From Rufibacter ruber (GTDB lineage: Bacteria > Bacteroidota > Bacteroidia > Cytophagales > Hymenobacteraceae), in assembly GCF_001647275.1 (NCBI RefSeq), contig NZ_LRMM01000004.1, forward strand, positions 1-64,000: a stretch of 64,000 bases of DNA, read 5' to 3'. Under the pieces are notes generated by a model. That model was not told the origin of the DNA and made no database searches. It saw only the letters and a list, made by a program, of their open reading frames with translations. A program made the translations under genes and the position numbers. Shown here piece after piece: positions 8,503 to 16,847 of this stretch. Numbering within the stretch: position 1 is the stretch's first letter; every line of letters starts with the position of its first letter.

Positions 8503-9327
8503 CTACTTGGTCTTTGCCTTCTTCCGCTGCTGCGAAACCTTTCTGAAGCTGCGGTCTTGCAGGCAGTATTCATGGCCTTCTACCAACAGGTGCATGGTCA
8601 GGTTTTCAATGGCAATGGGCTCCCCTTCCTCCACCTCATCCAGGTTAGAGTAACGAACGTGCGCGCCGTCAATGATGGTGATGACCCCAGACCCAAAAAC
8701 CTCTACGTGCCGGTTCTGCTTGATAATAATGCCGGTTTCCTCCCCCAGGCCAATACCCACAAACTCGGGGCGTTTAGAGACTGCGTGCGCCAGCCGCCCA
8801 AACCGGCCCCGCTCGGTGAAGTGGGTGTCCAGAAACACATTGCTGATGAAGGAGAGACCGTCTGTGGTCTTGACTTCGCCCTTGAGCAGGGAATAATACC
8901 CGTAGCCCTCGTAGATCATGCGGGTAGACATGGCGGCCGCCCCGGCGCTGGTGCCAGAAATAGTGATCTCATCCTGCAGGTACCGCTCCTGCATGAGCCG
9001 GTGCAGCTGGGTGCCCCCCAGAAACTCCTTTAGCCGGAGCTGGTTGCCGCCCGTGAAGAAAATAACTTCGGCGTTGCCAATGCGGGTCAGGTTCTCGGGT
9101 TTGTCTGCGGCATTGGCTTCGTCTATGTGCATGAACCGCACGTTGCGGCAGCCTAGTTCTTCAAACGCCTCTTTGTACGCCTGCCCGCTCTCCAGCGGCT
9201 CCAGGGTGGCCGTGGTGATGACCTCAATATGCGAGTCTGGGCTGCAGAGCTCAGATTTGATGAGCTCAATCAAGACGTCGTCATCTCCGCCGCCCAGTGC
9301 AATCAACGTACCTTTGGGTTCTTGCAT
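8503..9327 (-). CDS. cyanophycinase-like S51 peptidase
   Basis: A 274-residue protein of the cyanophycinase/peptidase E (S51) family. Visible are the N-terminal TLIALGGGDDD, the strand FFTGGNQLRL near residue 95, and ISGTSAGAAAMS near 125 with Ser as nucleophile in the family's GTSAGA context. Downstream residues DTHFTERGRFGRLA resemble the conserved His and Arg region of cyanophycinases. The length fits the family. No signal peptide is seen, so it acts in the cytoplasm. It would cut the beta-Asp-Arg polymer or similar isopeptides. No cyanophycin synthetase gene is in this window, so another peptide substrate is possible. Confidence 0.85.
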   Translation of the reverse strand: MQEPKGTLIALGGGDDDVLIELIKSELCSPDSHIEVITTATLEPLESGQAYKEAFEELGCRNVRFMHIDEANAADKPENLTRIGNAEVIFFTGGNQLRLKEFLGGTQLHRLMQERYLQDEITISGTSAGAAAMSTRMIYEGYGYYSLLKGEVKTTDGLSFISNVFLDTHFTERGRFGRLAHAVSKRPEFVGIGLGEETGIIIKQNRHVEVFGSGVITIIDGAHVRYSNLDEVEEGEPIAIENLTMHLLVEGHEYCLQDRSFRKVSQQRKKAKTK

Positions 9328-9490
9328 ATAGTGTTTTTTTCTTCTGTTTCACGTGGCGCCTCCGGGCTGCCGCCCCGGCAGAAAAGAGTGGTTGCCGTAA
9401 GGCAGGCCCGCGCCAGGCCTGAAAGTAAGCAGGAATCACCGCAGCCACCAAACGCCGGAACCTCTTTACGCAAACGGCCGCCGCCAAAGT

Positions 9491-9533
9491 TCTGTTTCTG
9501 GCCTGTTTTCCTGAAAACAGGCAGAAACAGAAA
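9491..9533. repeat. family A palindrome
   Basis: TCTGTTTCTGGCCTGTTTTC, CT, GAAAACAGGCAGAAACAGA. The right arm is one base shorter. It lies between divergent genes, so here it cannot be a 3'-end terminator. Confidence 0.82.
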
Positions 9534-9623
9534 AGAGGGAGAACATCTACTTTGCCGTTTTCCCGTTTAAAGGGGCAAAGGCCGTTCTGCCTCTCACCAT
9601 ACCACCCACAGACATTCCTAGCT

Positions 9624-10961
9624 ATGAAAATTGAGCAGTTTGAAGACAAAGGGCTTGCCCACTACTCTTACATCATCATGAGTGATGCAGAGATTGCCGT
9701 GATAGACCCCGCGCGTAACCCCAAACCCTATGAGGAGTACGCCATGCTGCATGACGCCAGGATTGTGGCCATTATTGAGACGCACCCGCACGCAGACTTC
9801 GTGAGCGGGCACCTGGAGCTGTCTGAGGCCAAGCAGACCCCCATCTATGTCAGTGGGTTGGCGGGCGCCGAATACAAACACACGCCCTTTGATGAACCCG
9901 CTGAGCTCAAGGTGGGGCAGGTGACGCTGCAGGCCATGAACACCCCCGGCCACTCTCCAGACAGCATCTCTGTTCTGCTGCGCAACGAGGAAGGCAAAGC
10001 CCAAGCCGTTTTTACCGGTGACACCCTGTTTATTGGCGATGTGGGCCGGCCCGACCTGAGGGAGACCGTGGGCACCGCCACCGCCACCCGCCAGGAGCTG
10101 GCCCGCCAGATGTACCACTCCACCCGTGAGAAGCTCATGGCGCTGCCAGACCATGTAACCGTGTACCCGGCCCACGGCGCCGGCAGCCTCTGCGGGAAAA
10201 ACCTGAGCAGCGCCCCCTCCAGCACCATAGGCGAGGAGAAACGCACTAACCCGGCCCTGCAGCCCATGAGTGAAGAGGAGTTTGTGGCTTTCCTCACCGC
10301 AGACCAGCCTTTTGTGCCCGCCTATTTTGCGTACAACGTAGAGCTAAACCGCAAGGGAGCGCCCAAGTTTGATACCGCCGTGAAACAGGTGCCCCTGCTA
10401 CAGCCTGACCACAAGCTGAAAGACGAAGTCCTGATTGTTGACACCCGGCCGCAGGAGCAGTTCAAGCAGGGGCACCTGCCCGGGGCCATCAACCTGCAGG
10501 ACGGGCCCAAGTTTGAGACCTGGCTGGGATCTGTCATGTGGCCAGATGAGCAGTTCTACCTGATTGCCGAAGACGAAGAAAAGCTCAAGGAAATCATCAG
10601 GAAAAGCGCCAGCATTGGCTATGAACCCAACATTTTGGGGGCGTTCTGCACGCCGCCGCAGGTCCAGACCATCGCAGAGCCCGCCCTGGACATGGCCGCC
10701 TTCAGAGCCAACCCAGACCAGTTCACCATCATAGACATCAGGAACCGGAGTGAGGCCCGCGGGAAACAGGTATTTGCCCACGCCCTGCAACTGCCCCTGC
10801 CAGAGCTGCGGGAGCACCTGAGCGAAATTCCCCGGGACAAGCCCATTGTGGTGCACTGCGCCAGCGGGTACCGGTCAGCGGCGGCGGCCAGCATCATTGC
10901 CCACGTGGTAGAGGAGATGCCCGTCTATGACCTCGGCGAAGCCGTGAAAGAATTCAGTTAA
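9624..10961 (+). CDS. MBL-fold hydrolase with two rhodanese domains
   Basis: A 445-residue protein resembling persulfide dioxygenase-rhodanese fusions. Residues 1-220 form a metallo-beta-lactamase fold: THPHADFVSGH is the metal motif, then GHSPDSIS, FTGDTLFIGDVGRPDL and YPAHGAGSLCG. Two rhodanese domains follow. The first (about 255-345; VLIVDTRPQEQFKQGHLPGA) lacks a catalytic Cys. The second (about 360-445) has IVVHCASGYRSA with Cys in the active loop. The likely role is oxidation and transfer of sulfane sulfur from persulfides. The start at 9624 (MKIEQFEDKG) is preferred over an upstream Met whose extension reads through DNA next to a palindrome. Confidence 0.9.
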   Translation: MKIEQFEDKGLAHYSYIIMSDAEIAVIDPARNPKPYEEYAMLHDARIVAIIETHPHADFVSGHLELSEAKQTPIYVSGLAGAEYKHTPFDEPAELKVGQVTLQAMNTPGHSPDSISVLLRNEEGKAQAVFTGDTLFIGDVGRPDLRETVGTATATRQELARQMYHSTREKLMALPDHVTVYPAHGAGSLCGKNLSSAPSSTIGEEKRTNPALQPMSEEEFVAFLTADQPFVPAYFAYNVELNRKGAPKFDTAVKQVPLLQPDHKLKDEVLIVDTRPQEQFKQGHLPGAINLQDGPKFETWLGSVMWPDEQFYLIAEDEEKLKEIIRKSASIGYEPNILGAFCTPPQVQTIAEPALDMAAFRANPDQFTIIDIRNRSEARGKQVFAHALQLPLPELREHLSEIPRDKPIVVHCASGYRSAAAASIIAHVVEEMPVYDLGEAVKEFS

Positions 10962-11010
10962 GAGATCAGTAAAAGCCTGTTGGCAGTTTACACATAGATA
11001 GCCCAACCAG

Positions 11011-11174
11011 TAAGCGCTGTTTCAGGTTGGTTTTTAGAGGCGAAAACAGGGAGCAAAGGGTGCTTCTATCCCGTTTTCAGAGCAGCCTGGCAGCGCCATG
11101 GGGCGAGGCAACCGCCAGGTCAGGTTCTTGTGAGGCCCGTTCGCAGCGCAAAAGACAAAGGTAAACAGGCTCTA
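11011..11174 (+). repeat. family B (MITE-like) element, copy 1
   Basis: It runs from TAAGCGCTGTTTCAGG to AAACAGGCTCTA and shares internal blocks with the other copies (GGCGAAAAC...GGGAGCAAAGG, CAGGTTCTT, GCAGCGCAAAAGACAAA). It has no ORF. Confidence 0.75.
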
Positions 11175-11204
11175 GGGGTGAGGTTCTACCCAAGGTGTTT
11201 TTGA

Positions 11205-11318
11205 GCTTTTTGGCAGTGCTGCAAAGGCAATAAAAGCGGGAGGCCAGGTTGCGGTAACGGCCAGTTGCAGCGCAAAAAGTAAACAGTGTCTAAAGGCTTG
11301 TGCGGTCTGGCAGCACCT
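11205..11318 (+). repeat. family B fragment next to copy 1
   Basis: Contains GCCAGTTGCAGCGCAAAAAG and GTAAACAGTGTCTAAAGG, matching the right half of copy 1. It looks like a decayed tandem second insertion. Confidence 0.5.
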
Positions 11319-11360
11319 TGAACTGCCAGGCTTACCTATGTGGGCAGGAGTAGGAAAGCC

Positions 11361-11410
11361 AGCTGGCGTTTTGGAGCCGTTTTTACAAAAACAGGCCTAA
11401 AACGCCAGCT
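11361..11410. repeat. family A palindrome
   Basis: AGCTGGCGTTTTGGAGCCG ... GGCCTAAAACGCCAGCT. The outer 11 bp per side pair perfectly (AGCTGGCGTTT), while the inner spacer is mismatched (GGAG opposite GCCT). Confidence 0.8.
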
Positions 11411-11589
11411 GAGAGGGCATTGGGCGGCGGCTATTTTTAAAGAAAAGCAATTCTCTGTAACTTCGGGGTTTCTAACGCTGCCTGCACCCCACGCTTTCCC
11501 ATAGGCGGGGGCGTCAAACAGGTGGCGGCATGTCCACCCCAAAAAAGAGGGGTCTGTTCCTGCGGGGAGCGGCTTTTCACGTGTTGCGT

Positions 11590-12396
11590 ATGTCTTTTTT
11601 GCCTAGGGTTCTTTCCCTGTTTTCTGCTGTTGTTTTTCTCGCCGCCACGGCCTCTGCCCAAATCCTGAACGTGGAAAAAGCGCGGGTGGAGCGGGACTCC
11701 TCCCACTACTTTACCGGCAAGATAGGGGTGAACCTGAACCTCTTCAACCGCGCTGTGGGCAAGGAGGGCAAAACCGACCATTTCATTGGCTTAAACGGCA
11801 GCGGCAGCGGCGGCTACGTCTCTGAGCACAATACCTACCTGCTGCTGGCTTCTTACAACTACGTTCGCCTGAAAGGCGAAACCCAGATCGAGACGGGTTT
11901 TGTGCACGGGCGGGTAACGTTTAACCGGCAGAACTGGCTCTCTTATGAAACCTACGGGCAGGTGCAGTATGACTACAACCGGGGGCTGGAACTGCGGGCG
12001 CTGGCCGGGGCAGGCCTTAGGTTTGCCGTGGTGCGCAAAGAGAATATCAAGCTGAACCTGGGCACGGGGGGCATGTATGAGCACGAGCGGTGGCACAACC
12101 TGGAGGAAGAGCGTTATATCAAAAAGCACATTCCCAAGATGTCTAACTACGTGAGTGTGCGCTTGCCTTTGAACCCGTACCTGGAGATGAGTTCTATTCA
12201 CTACTGGCAGTTTGGCTATGACCAGCCCAGCGCCATGATGCGGCACCGGTTCAGCGGCGATCTGTCCATCACCATGAAGATCAACAACCGCCTGCAGCTC
12301 ACCACCAACTTCTCGCACACCTATGAGAACCGGCCCATTGTGCCCATTCCCAACTACCTCTACAGCCTCACCAACGGCATTCAAGTGAGTTTTTAA
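11590..12396 (+). CDS. DUF481-like outer-membrane protein
   Basis: A 268-residue secreted protein: MSFLPRVLSLFSAVVFLAAT is a signal peptide ending near TASA. The mature chain has alternating aromatic strands typical of a beta-barrel (for example FIGLNGSGSGGY, NTYLLLASYNYVRL, WLSYETYGQVQYDYN) and ends in a terminal Phe. The pattern of a YNRGLELRALAGAGLRF strand after a DYN motif resembles DUF481 proteins, salt-induced outer-membrane proteins. The ATG at 11590 is chosen because the upstream extension would precede the signal peptide with 20 extra residues. Function is unknown. Confidence 0.75.
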   Translation: MSFLPRVLSLFSAVVFLAATASAQILNVEKARVERDSSHYFTGKIGVNLNLFNRAVGKEGKTDHFIGLNGSGSGGYVSEHNTYLLLASYNYVRLKGETQIETGFVHGRVTFNRQNWLSYETYGQVQYDYNRGLELRALAGAGLRFAVVRKENIKLNLGTGGMYEHERWHNLEEERYIKKHIPKMSNYVSVRLPLNPYLEMSSIHYWQFGYDQPSAMMRHRFSGDLSITMKINNRLQLTTNFSHTYENRPIVPIPNYLYSLTNGIQVSF

Positions 12397-12400
12397 CTGC

Positions 12401-12438
12401 CTGTTTTTGGCCTGTTTTCTGAAAAACAGCAAAAACAG
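12401..12438. repeat. family A palindrome, one arm short
   Basis: CTGTTTTTGGCCTGTTTTCT, GAAAAACAGCAAAAACAG. The right arm has lost the bases facing GGC, as in the copy at 2996. It begins 5 bp after the upstream stop codon. Confidence 0.8.
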
Positions 12439-12615
12439 AAACCCAACCGGCTGCGGCTGTTCTGCCAAAATTTTACCGGCTCGCGCCGAAGGAATCAGCT
12501 CTGTGAACCGGTTGCGCGTAGCAGGAGCACCAGCGCTCTACGCTCCCGCTGGCCAGCCGCCTCCCTGATGGGCAGAACGGGTAAAGCTGCAGATCATAAG
12601 ATAAAGTTGGTGAAA

Positions 12616-12646
12616 AGGTCCTCCAGACGCTACGGGGGCTTTTGAG
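12616..12646 (+). repeat. family F unit, partial
   Basis: AGGTCCTCCAGACGCTACGG followed by GGGCTTTTGAG. Same unit as at 46621, 58131 and 62267. Confidence 0.65.
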
Positions 12647-12687
12647 ATGACGGTACTGCCCCCTCGGCGGCAGCCGCTTCAGGGAAT

Positions 12688-13089
12688 TTAAAAATCCATG
12701 CCGCCCCTTCGGTTGGCCTTCTTCTGCCCCTGCTTCTGTTTAGACTGCAGGCGTCTTTCAATGGCGGCTTTTGAGGGTTTGGTGCGTTTGCGGGGCTTGG
12801 GGCGGCGCAGGGCCTGGGCCAGGGTCTCATACAGCTTCTGCACTACCCCCTCCTTGTTGTCCAGCTGGCTTCTTGACTCCTGGCTGGCCAGGTGCAGAAA
12901 ACCGTCCTTGTTCAGGCGCGGGCCCAGTTTCTCCAGCAGCAGGGCTTTCTGGTCAGGGGTGAGCAGCTCTGAGTTCGCAATAGAAAACCACACCTCCACC
13001 CGGCTGGCCACCTTGTTCACGTTCTGGCCGCCGGGCCCGCTGCTGCGCGATGTCTGGAAGGTCAATTCTGAGGAAAGGTCTGGTAGCAT
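12688..13089 (-). CDS. arfB: ribosome-rescue peptidyl-tRNA hydrolase ArfB
   Basis: A 133-residue protein matching ArfB/YaeJ, a codon-independent release factor homologue that frees stalled ribosomes. SRSSGPGGQNVNKVAS near residue 14 holds the catalytic GGQ. The basic C-terminal tail, RRPKPRKRTKPSK onward to KKANRRGGMDF, is the part that in E. coli enters the empty mRNA channel. The start at 13089 (MLPDLSSELTF) gives the usual family length. Longer in-frame readings run into a palindrome and unrelated sequence. It is convergent with the outer-membrane protein at 11590. Confidence 0.93.
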   Translation of the reverse strand: MLPDLSSELTFQTSRSSGPGGQNVNKVASRVEVWFSIANSELLTPDQKALLLEKLGPRLNKDGFLHLASQESRSQLDNKEGVVQKLYETLAQALRRPKPRKRTKPSKAAIERRLQSKQKQGQKKANRRGGMDF

Positions 13090-13231
13090 AAGCAGAAGTA
13101 TGTAAGCCGGCGGCTTAGGGCGGTGGTGTAACGTCTGGCCAAAGGTAATAGCAACGGGCGAAGAGCACAGCCCCGGGCCCCAGGATTGCCCCGGCCCCGG
13201 CGCAGGCGGAAAAGCCCCACGCGGCGGGTGT

Positions 13232-13277
13232 TTTGCGTTTTGGAGCTGTTTTGGCCAAAACGGCTCCAAAACGCAAA
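13232..13277. repeat. family A palindrome
   Basis: TTTGCGTTTTGGAGCTGTTT, centre TGGCCA, AAACGGCTCCAAAACGCAAA. The spacer is GGAG/CTCC and the outer half-site changes in step to GCGTTTT/AAAACGC. Confidence 0.9.
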
Positions 13278-13301
13278 GTACATCTTTCTGGGGCCAATGC
13301 C

Positions 13302-13817
13302 TTATTTCTTCTTCTTGTTCTTGCCGCCGCCAAAGATGCCCCTGATGATCTCCATGGGCCCCGGGGGCTTCTCTTTGACCAGCACGTACCTGATAGAGAA
13401 GGCGCCGCCCAGGTTGAACCACGTCTCATGCCGCAGGTGGAACGCCGGTTTAATGTCTCCCGAGAGCAGGAACGGCAGCCCGTTGATCTTGTACTCAATG
13501 CCGGCTATGCCGTCAAAGCCGTAGATGGCGCCGTAGTCTTTCATGTTGCCGGCGTGCACGCCCCCGCCCAGGTAATAGTTGAAGCGCTGCCCCAGCATGG
13601 GGAAGTGGCGCTCAGCCAGAGCGGTGACGGTGACTTCGCGCGGAGCGGCCGTGACCAGCCCCTCCAGGGTGGTTTTCTCCAGAATCTTCTGCTGCACCGT
13701 TAGCCCCACCTCTTCACTGCCTATGCGCAGGCCGGCCGCGGTTTTGTACCGCTGCGCCCACGCAGGTGTGCAAAAATAGAGGGAGAGGCCCAGCACCGCC
13801 AGTAATAGCTTTTTCAT
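13302..13817 (-). CDS. secreted protein, probable outer-membrane beta-barrel
   Basis: A 171-residue protein with a signal peptide (MKKLLLAVLGLSLYFCTPAWA). The mature part has strand-like segments with glycines and aromatics (YKTAAGLRIG, FNYYLGGGVHAGNM, YGFDGIAGIEYKINGLPF, WFNLGGAFSIRYVLV). This suggests a small barrel of the type often found as unannotated proteins in Bacteroidota. The C-terminal tail FGGGKNKKKK is strongly basic, which is odd for a barrel end. The function is not recognised. A family A palindrome lies 25 bp past the stop codon. Confidence 0.75.
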   Translation of the reverse strand: MKKLLLAVLGLSLYFCTPAWAQRYKTAAGLRIGSEEVGLTVQQKILEKTTLEGLVTAAPREVTVTALAERHFPMLGQRFNYYLGGGVHAGNMKDYGAIYGFDGIAGIEYKINGLPFLLSGDIKPAFHLRHETWFNLGGAFSIRYVLVKEKPPGPMEIIRGIFGGGKNKKKK

Positions 13818-13954
13818 AGGGTAAGGTACGCAAGTAATCAGAAATCTGCTGCGCCTGAGGCGGCATCTTTCACTACAACGTCTTAACGCAGACGGCGGTG
13901 TGGCTGGTAGAGATTTTCTTGCGTCCTTTTACTTCCGTGAATGTTCTCTGGCTG

Positions 13955-13994
13955 CTGTTTTCGGGCTGTTTTCCTGAAAACAAGCCAAAAACAG
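13955..13994. repeat. family A palindrome
   Basis: CTGTTTTCGGGCTGTTTTC, CT, GAAAACAAGCCAAAAACAG. Outer half-sites are complementary, with two spacer mismatches. Confidence 0.8.
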
Positions 13995-14121
13995 ACACTG
14001 CTGCGTGCGCCAGGGCAGCGGGATTTCTGGGCCAGCCCGCCTCCAGTATGCACGGCCGGTGCAGGAAATAGGTGGGTTGAGGGTTGGCGGCAACTGTCTG
14101 ACGGGGTTTTTTTTAAGTTTG

Positions 14122-14193
14122 TACGAAAAAAGTCGTAGTAAATATTTTCTTTTTACGAAAGTGTTCGTATAATTGCCTGCGAAATAGATCGTA
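14122..14193 (+). promoter_or_regulatory. three BlaI-type operators and promoter of the blaI-blaR pair
   Basis: Three dyads of the form TACGA-N6-TCGTA precede the regulator gene. One is at 14122-14137 (perfect), one at 14154-14169 (TACGAA-AGTG-TTCGTA, perfect) and one at 14178-14193 (TGCGA-N6-TCGTA, one mismatch). First-base spacings are 32 and 24 bp. TATAATTG at 14168-14175 could be the -7 box and overlaps the second dyad. This is the arrangement expected for autorepression by the BlaI/MecI-family protein encoded 21 bp downstream. Confidence 0.8.
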
Positions 14194-14213
14194 GTACAGC
14201 TGCCGCCTTACAT

Positions 14214-14618
14214 ATGCCCGAAAACAAAGCACCCCTGAAACCCACTGATACTGAACTGGAGATTCTGCAGATTCTGTGGCAGAACGGCCCCAGCACCGTG
14301 CGGTTGGTGAATGAAGAACAGAACAAAACCAAAGAGACCGGCTACACCACCACGCTTAAACTCCTGCAGATCATGTTTGAGAAGAACCTGGTCACCCGTG
14401 ATGAGGAAAGCCGCTCCCACCTCTACCAGGCGGCCGTGACCGAAGAGGAAACCCAGCAGAGCCTGCTCAACCGCTTTTTAGACACCACGTTCCGGGGATC
14501 TGCCATGAAGCTGGTCATGCAAGCCCTGGGAAACCGCAAAACCTCCCCAGAAGAACTAGATCAAATCCGTCACCTTTTAAAGAAACTGGAAGATGAATCC
14601 TCAGCATCTGATTCATGA
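14214..14618 (+). CDS. BlaI/MecI/CopY-family transcriptional repressor
   Basis: A 134-residue winged-helix repressor. The start PTDTELEILQILWQNGPSTV is characteristic of BlaI/MecI. GYTTTLKLLQIMFEKNLVTRDE covers the recognition helix and wing, and the C-terminal LDTTFRGSAMKLVMQAL helix forms the dimer. In this family the repressor is cleaved or inactivated after the partner membrane protease senses a signal. The partner gene overlaps its 3' end by 26 bp. Three matching dyads sit just upstream, so autoregulation is very likely. No beta-lactamase gene is nearby, so the signal may be something other than a beta-lactam. Confidence 0.93.
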   Translation: MPENKAPLKPTDTELEILQILWQNGPSTVRLVNEEQNKTKETGYTTTLKLLQIMFEKNLVTRDEESRSHLYQAAVTEEETQQSLLNRFLDTTFRGSAMKLVMQALGNRKTSPEELDQIRHLLKKLEDESSASDS

Positions 14619-16668
14619 TGTACTGCCCCAGGAGGTATTACACGCCCTGGGCTGGACGCTCCTGCACTCACTCTGGCAGGGTGCTCTTATTGCCCTGTTG
14701 CTGGCCGCCCTGCTGGGGCTCATGCACCGCCATACCGCCGCCACCCGCTACCACGTGGCATGGGCGGGGCTGGTAGCGCTGCTGCTGGTCTCCGGGGTGA
14801 CCTTCTTTCAGCTGTATGAGCCTGCTAAGGGTGCCGCCGCCGCCCCGGCAACGGTAGGCGCCACAGCTGGGGCGGCATTTTCTCAACCCGTTGCTCAGGC
14901 GCAGCCCATGGGGATATTGGAGAAGGTTTGGGCGCAGGGGCAGGCGTACTTTGACCAGCATCTGCCGCTGGTGGTCACGCTGTGGCTGCTGGGCATGCTC
15001 ATCCTGGGCCTGAAAGTGTTGGGGGGCTGGGTGTATGTGCAGCGGCTCAGGTCTTACCGCACCCGTGCCGTCTCTGAGGTGTGGCAGCAGAAGACGCGGG
15101 AGCTGGGCCGGCAACTGGGCATTGGCCAGCTGGTGACGGTGGCTGAGTCTGCCATGGTACAGGTGCCTATGGTCATTGGCCATTTTAAGCCGCTTATCCT
15201 GTTTCCGCTGGGGGCCCTGACTGGCCTCTCTACCGCTCAGGTAGAAGCCATTCTGGCGCATGAACTGGCGCACGTGCGCCGCAAAGATTACCTGCTCAAC
15301 CTGCTGCAGACCATGGTGGAGACCCTGTTTTTCTTCCACCCGGCCGTGTGGTGGATCTCTGACTGTGCGCGCACCGAGCGCGAACACGCCTGTGATGACC
15401 TGGCCCTAGCCCTCTGCGGTGACTCGCTCACTTACGCTTACGCCTTAACCCACTTAGAAGAAATGATGATGAAAAAGAATGGAGCCTCTCCCCGCCTGGC
15501 CGTGGCATTTTCTGGCCGCCGGAGAACCTTGTTAAGCCGCATCACCCGTCTGGTGCAGAAATCTACCTTAAGGCCTACTTTCTCAGAAGGCTTCCTGGCC
15601 AGTTGCGCCGTAATTGCCGGGGTGCTGGTGTTCTCCGCCAGCGCGTGGGCCAATGAGCCCGTCCAGAACACGCAGGCCCAGGGGCAAGCCCGTGAAGAAG
15701 CGCCTGCCGTGCCCCAGGGTACCACTGCCACGGCGGCTTCTGCCATGGTTGAGCAGATGGAGGAAGGGTTTACCCTGCAGCAACTGGCAGACGGCCTCAT
15801 CATTGTGCAAAACAAGAAAGGCAAAGTGGTGGAGGTGTACGTGAACGGCCAGCGGGTGCCTAAAGATGAGCTGGGCAAGTACCAGGACCGCATTGAACAG
15901 CAGCTGGCCGTGGCCAGGCAGGGCAAAACCCTGAGAAATGAAGCCGAGGTGGAGCAGGCGTTGCAGCACGTAGAAGCTTCACTGGGCGCGCTGGAGGAGA
16001 ACACCAGTATGCCACCTGCTCCCTCTGCGCCCCTGCCGCCTGTTCCCGGCGTGGCCATGGCCCCTGCTCCGCCCACCCCGCCGGGCGCACATGCCACCAG
16101 CCTCCTGCGCGCACCGGTTCCCCCTGTGCCTCCTGTGCCGCCGGTAGCTCCGCTGCCAGATGATGAGGAAGCCAACCGGCGCTACCAGCAGTCAATGAAG
16201 AAGTACGAGGGGCGCATGAAGGAGTACCATGCCAAAATGGAGGAGTACCATGCGCGCCAGCAGGAGTTCGCCGCTAAGCTGGAAGCCAGCCAGGCCAGTC
16301 GCTCAGGGGAGCACAAGCAGCGGTTAGCCGAACACAGTGAGCGCATGAAAGACCACAACAAACGCATGGCTGAACACGCTGCGCGCATGAAAGAGCACGA
16401 GGAGCGCATGAAAAAGCACAACGCCATGGTGGAGGCGCTGAAGGCTGCCCTGGTAGAAGACGGCCTGATCAAGTCAGCCGACGACAACTACGAGTTCACC
16501 ATGGATAAAACGGGCCTCACCGTCAATGGCCAGAAGCAACCAGACGCCACATTTGAGAAGTACAAGAAGATCATGCAGCAGGCAACCGGGGAAGACGTGG
16601 AGAAAATGTTCAAAAAAGACGGCGCCAGCTTTAAGATCAACTCTAAGCACACCCTAGACAAGAAGTAG
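14593..16668 (+). CDS. BlaR1/MecR1-like M56 membrane metallopeptidase
   Basis: A 691-residue membrane protease of family M56. Several N-terminal transmembrane helices (ALIALLLAALLGLM, LVALLLVSGVTFF, VVTLWLLGMLILGL) precede the zinc site ILAHELAHVRRKD near residue 220. EREHACDDLA supplies the third ligand. A further helix (SCAVIAGVLVFSASAWA) near 340 leads to the extracytoplasmic part. There the penicillin-binding sensor domain of BlaR1 is absent. Instead comes a Pro-rich linker (about 475-530, with PPVPPVPPVAP) and a charged coiled coil of repeated HxxRMKEH units (about 545-620), then a short globular end. It overlaps the repressor gene by 26 bp, so translation is probably coupled. Confidence 0.9.
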   Translation: MNPQHLIHDVLPQEVLHALGWTLLHSLWQGALIALLLAALLGLMHRHTAATRYHVAWAGLVALLLVSGVTFFQLYEPAKGAAAAPATVGATAGAAFSQPVAQAQPMGILEKVWAQGQAYFDQHLPLVVTLWLLGMLILGLKVLGGWVYVQRLRSYRTRAVSEVWQQKTRELGRQLGIGQLVTVAESAMVQVPMVIGHFKPLILFPLGALTGLSTAQVEAILAHELAHVRRKDYLLNLLQTMVETLFFFHPAVWWISDCARTEREHACDDLALALCGDSLTYAYALTHLEEMMMKKNGASPRLAVAFSGRRRTLLSRITRLVQKSTLRPTFSEGFLASCAVIAGVLVFSASAWANEPVQNTQAQGQAREEAPAVPQGTTATAASAMVEQMEEGFTLQQLADGLIIVQNKKGKVVEVYVNGQRVPKDELGKYQDRIEQQLAVARQGKTLRNEAEVEQALQHVEASLGALEENTSMPPAPSAPLPPVPGVAMAPAPPTPPGAHATSLLRAPVPPVPPVPPVAPLPDDEEANRRYQQSMKKYEGRMKEYHAKMEEYHARQQEFAAKLEASQASRSGEHKQRLAEHSERMKDHNKRMAEHAARMKEHEERMKKHNAMVEALKAALVEDGLIKSADDNYEFTMDKTGLTVNGQKQPDATFEKYKKIMQQATGEDVEKMFKKDGASFKINSKHTLDKK

Positions 16669-16751
16669 CCACCGCGTGGTTGGTTACCACCATGTTTTGT
16701 AGCCTTCCTGTCTGTTTCCGGCCTGTTGTCCGTTATTTCTGTTATTCTTTT

Positions 16752-16801
16752 TTAGTCTGTTTTTGGGCTGTTTTTCTAAAATCAGCCCAAAAACAGACTA
16801 A
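16752..16801. repeat. family A palindrome
   Basis: TTAGTCTGTTTTTGGGCTG ... CAGCCCAAAAACAGACTAA. The spacer is TGGG/CCCA and pairing extends five bases beyond the half-sites. It is 84 bp after the protease stop. Confidence 0.9.
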
Positions 16802-16847
16802 CGAGAGACCTCCTGCCATTTTCTGACAATTTCCTGATTTTCTTCCC

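Noticed and set aside
8461-9033. 190-codon + strand frame over the cyanophycinase gene
   Set aside because: Antisense shadow of a well-supported S51 peptidase; no recognisable protein features.
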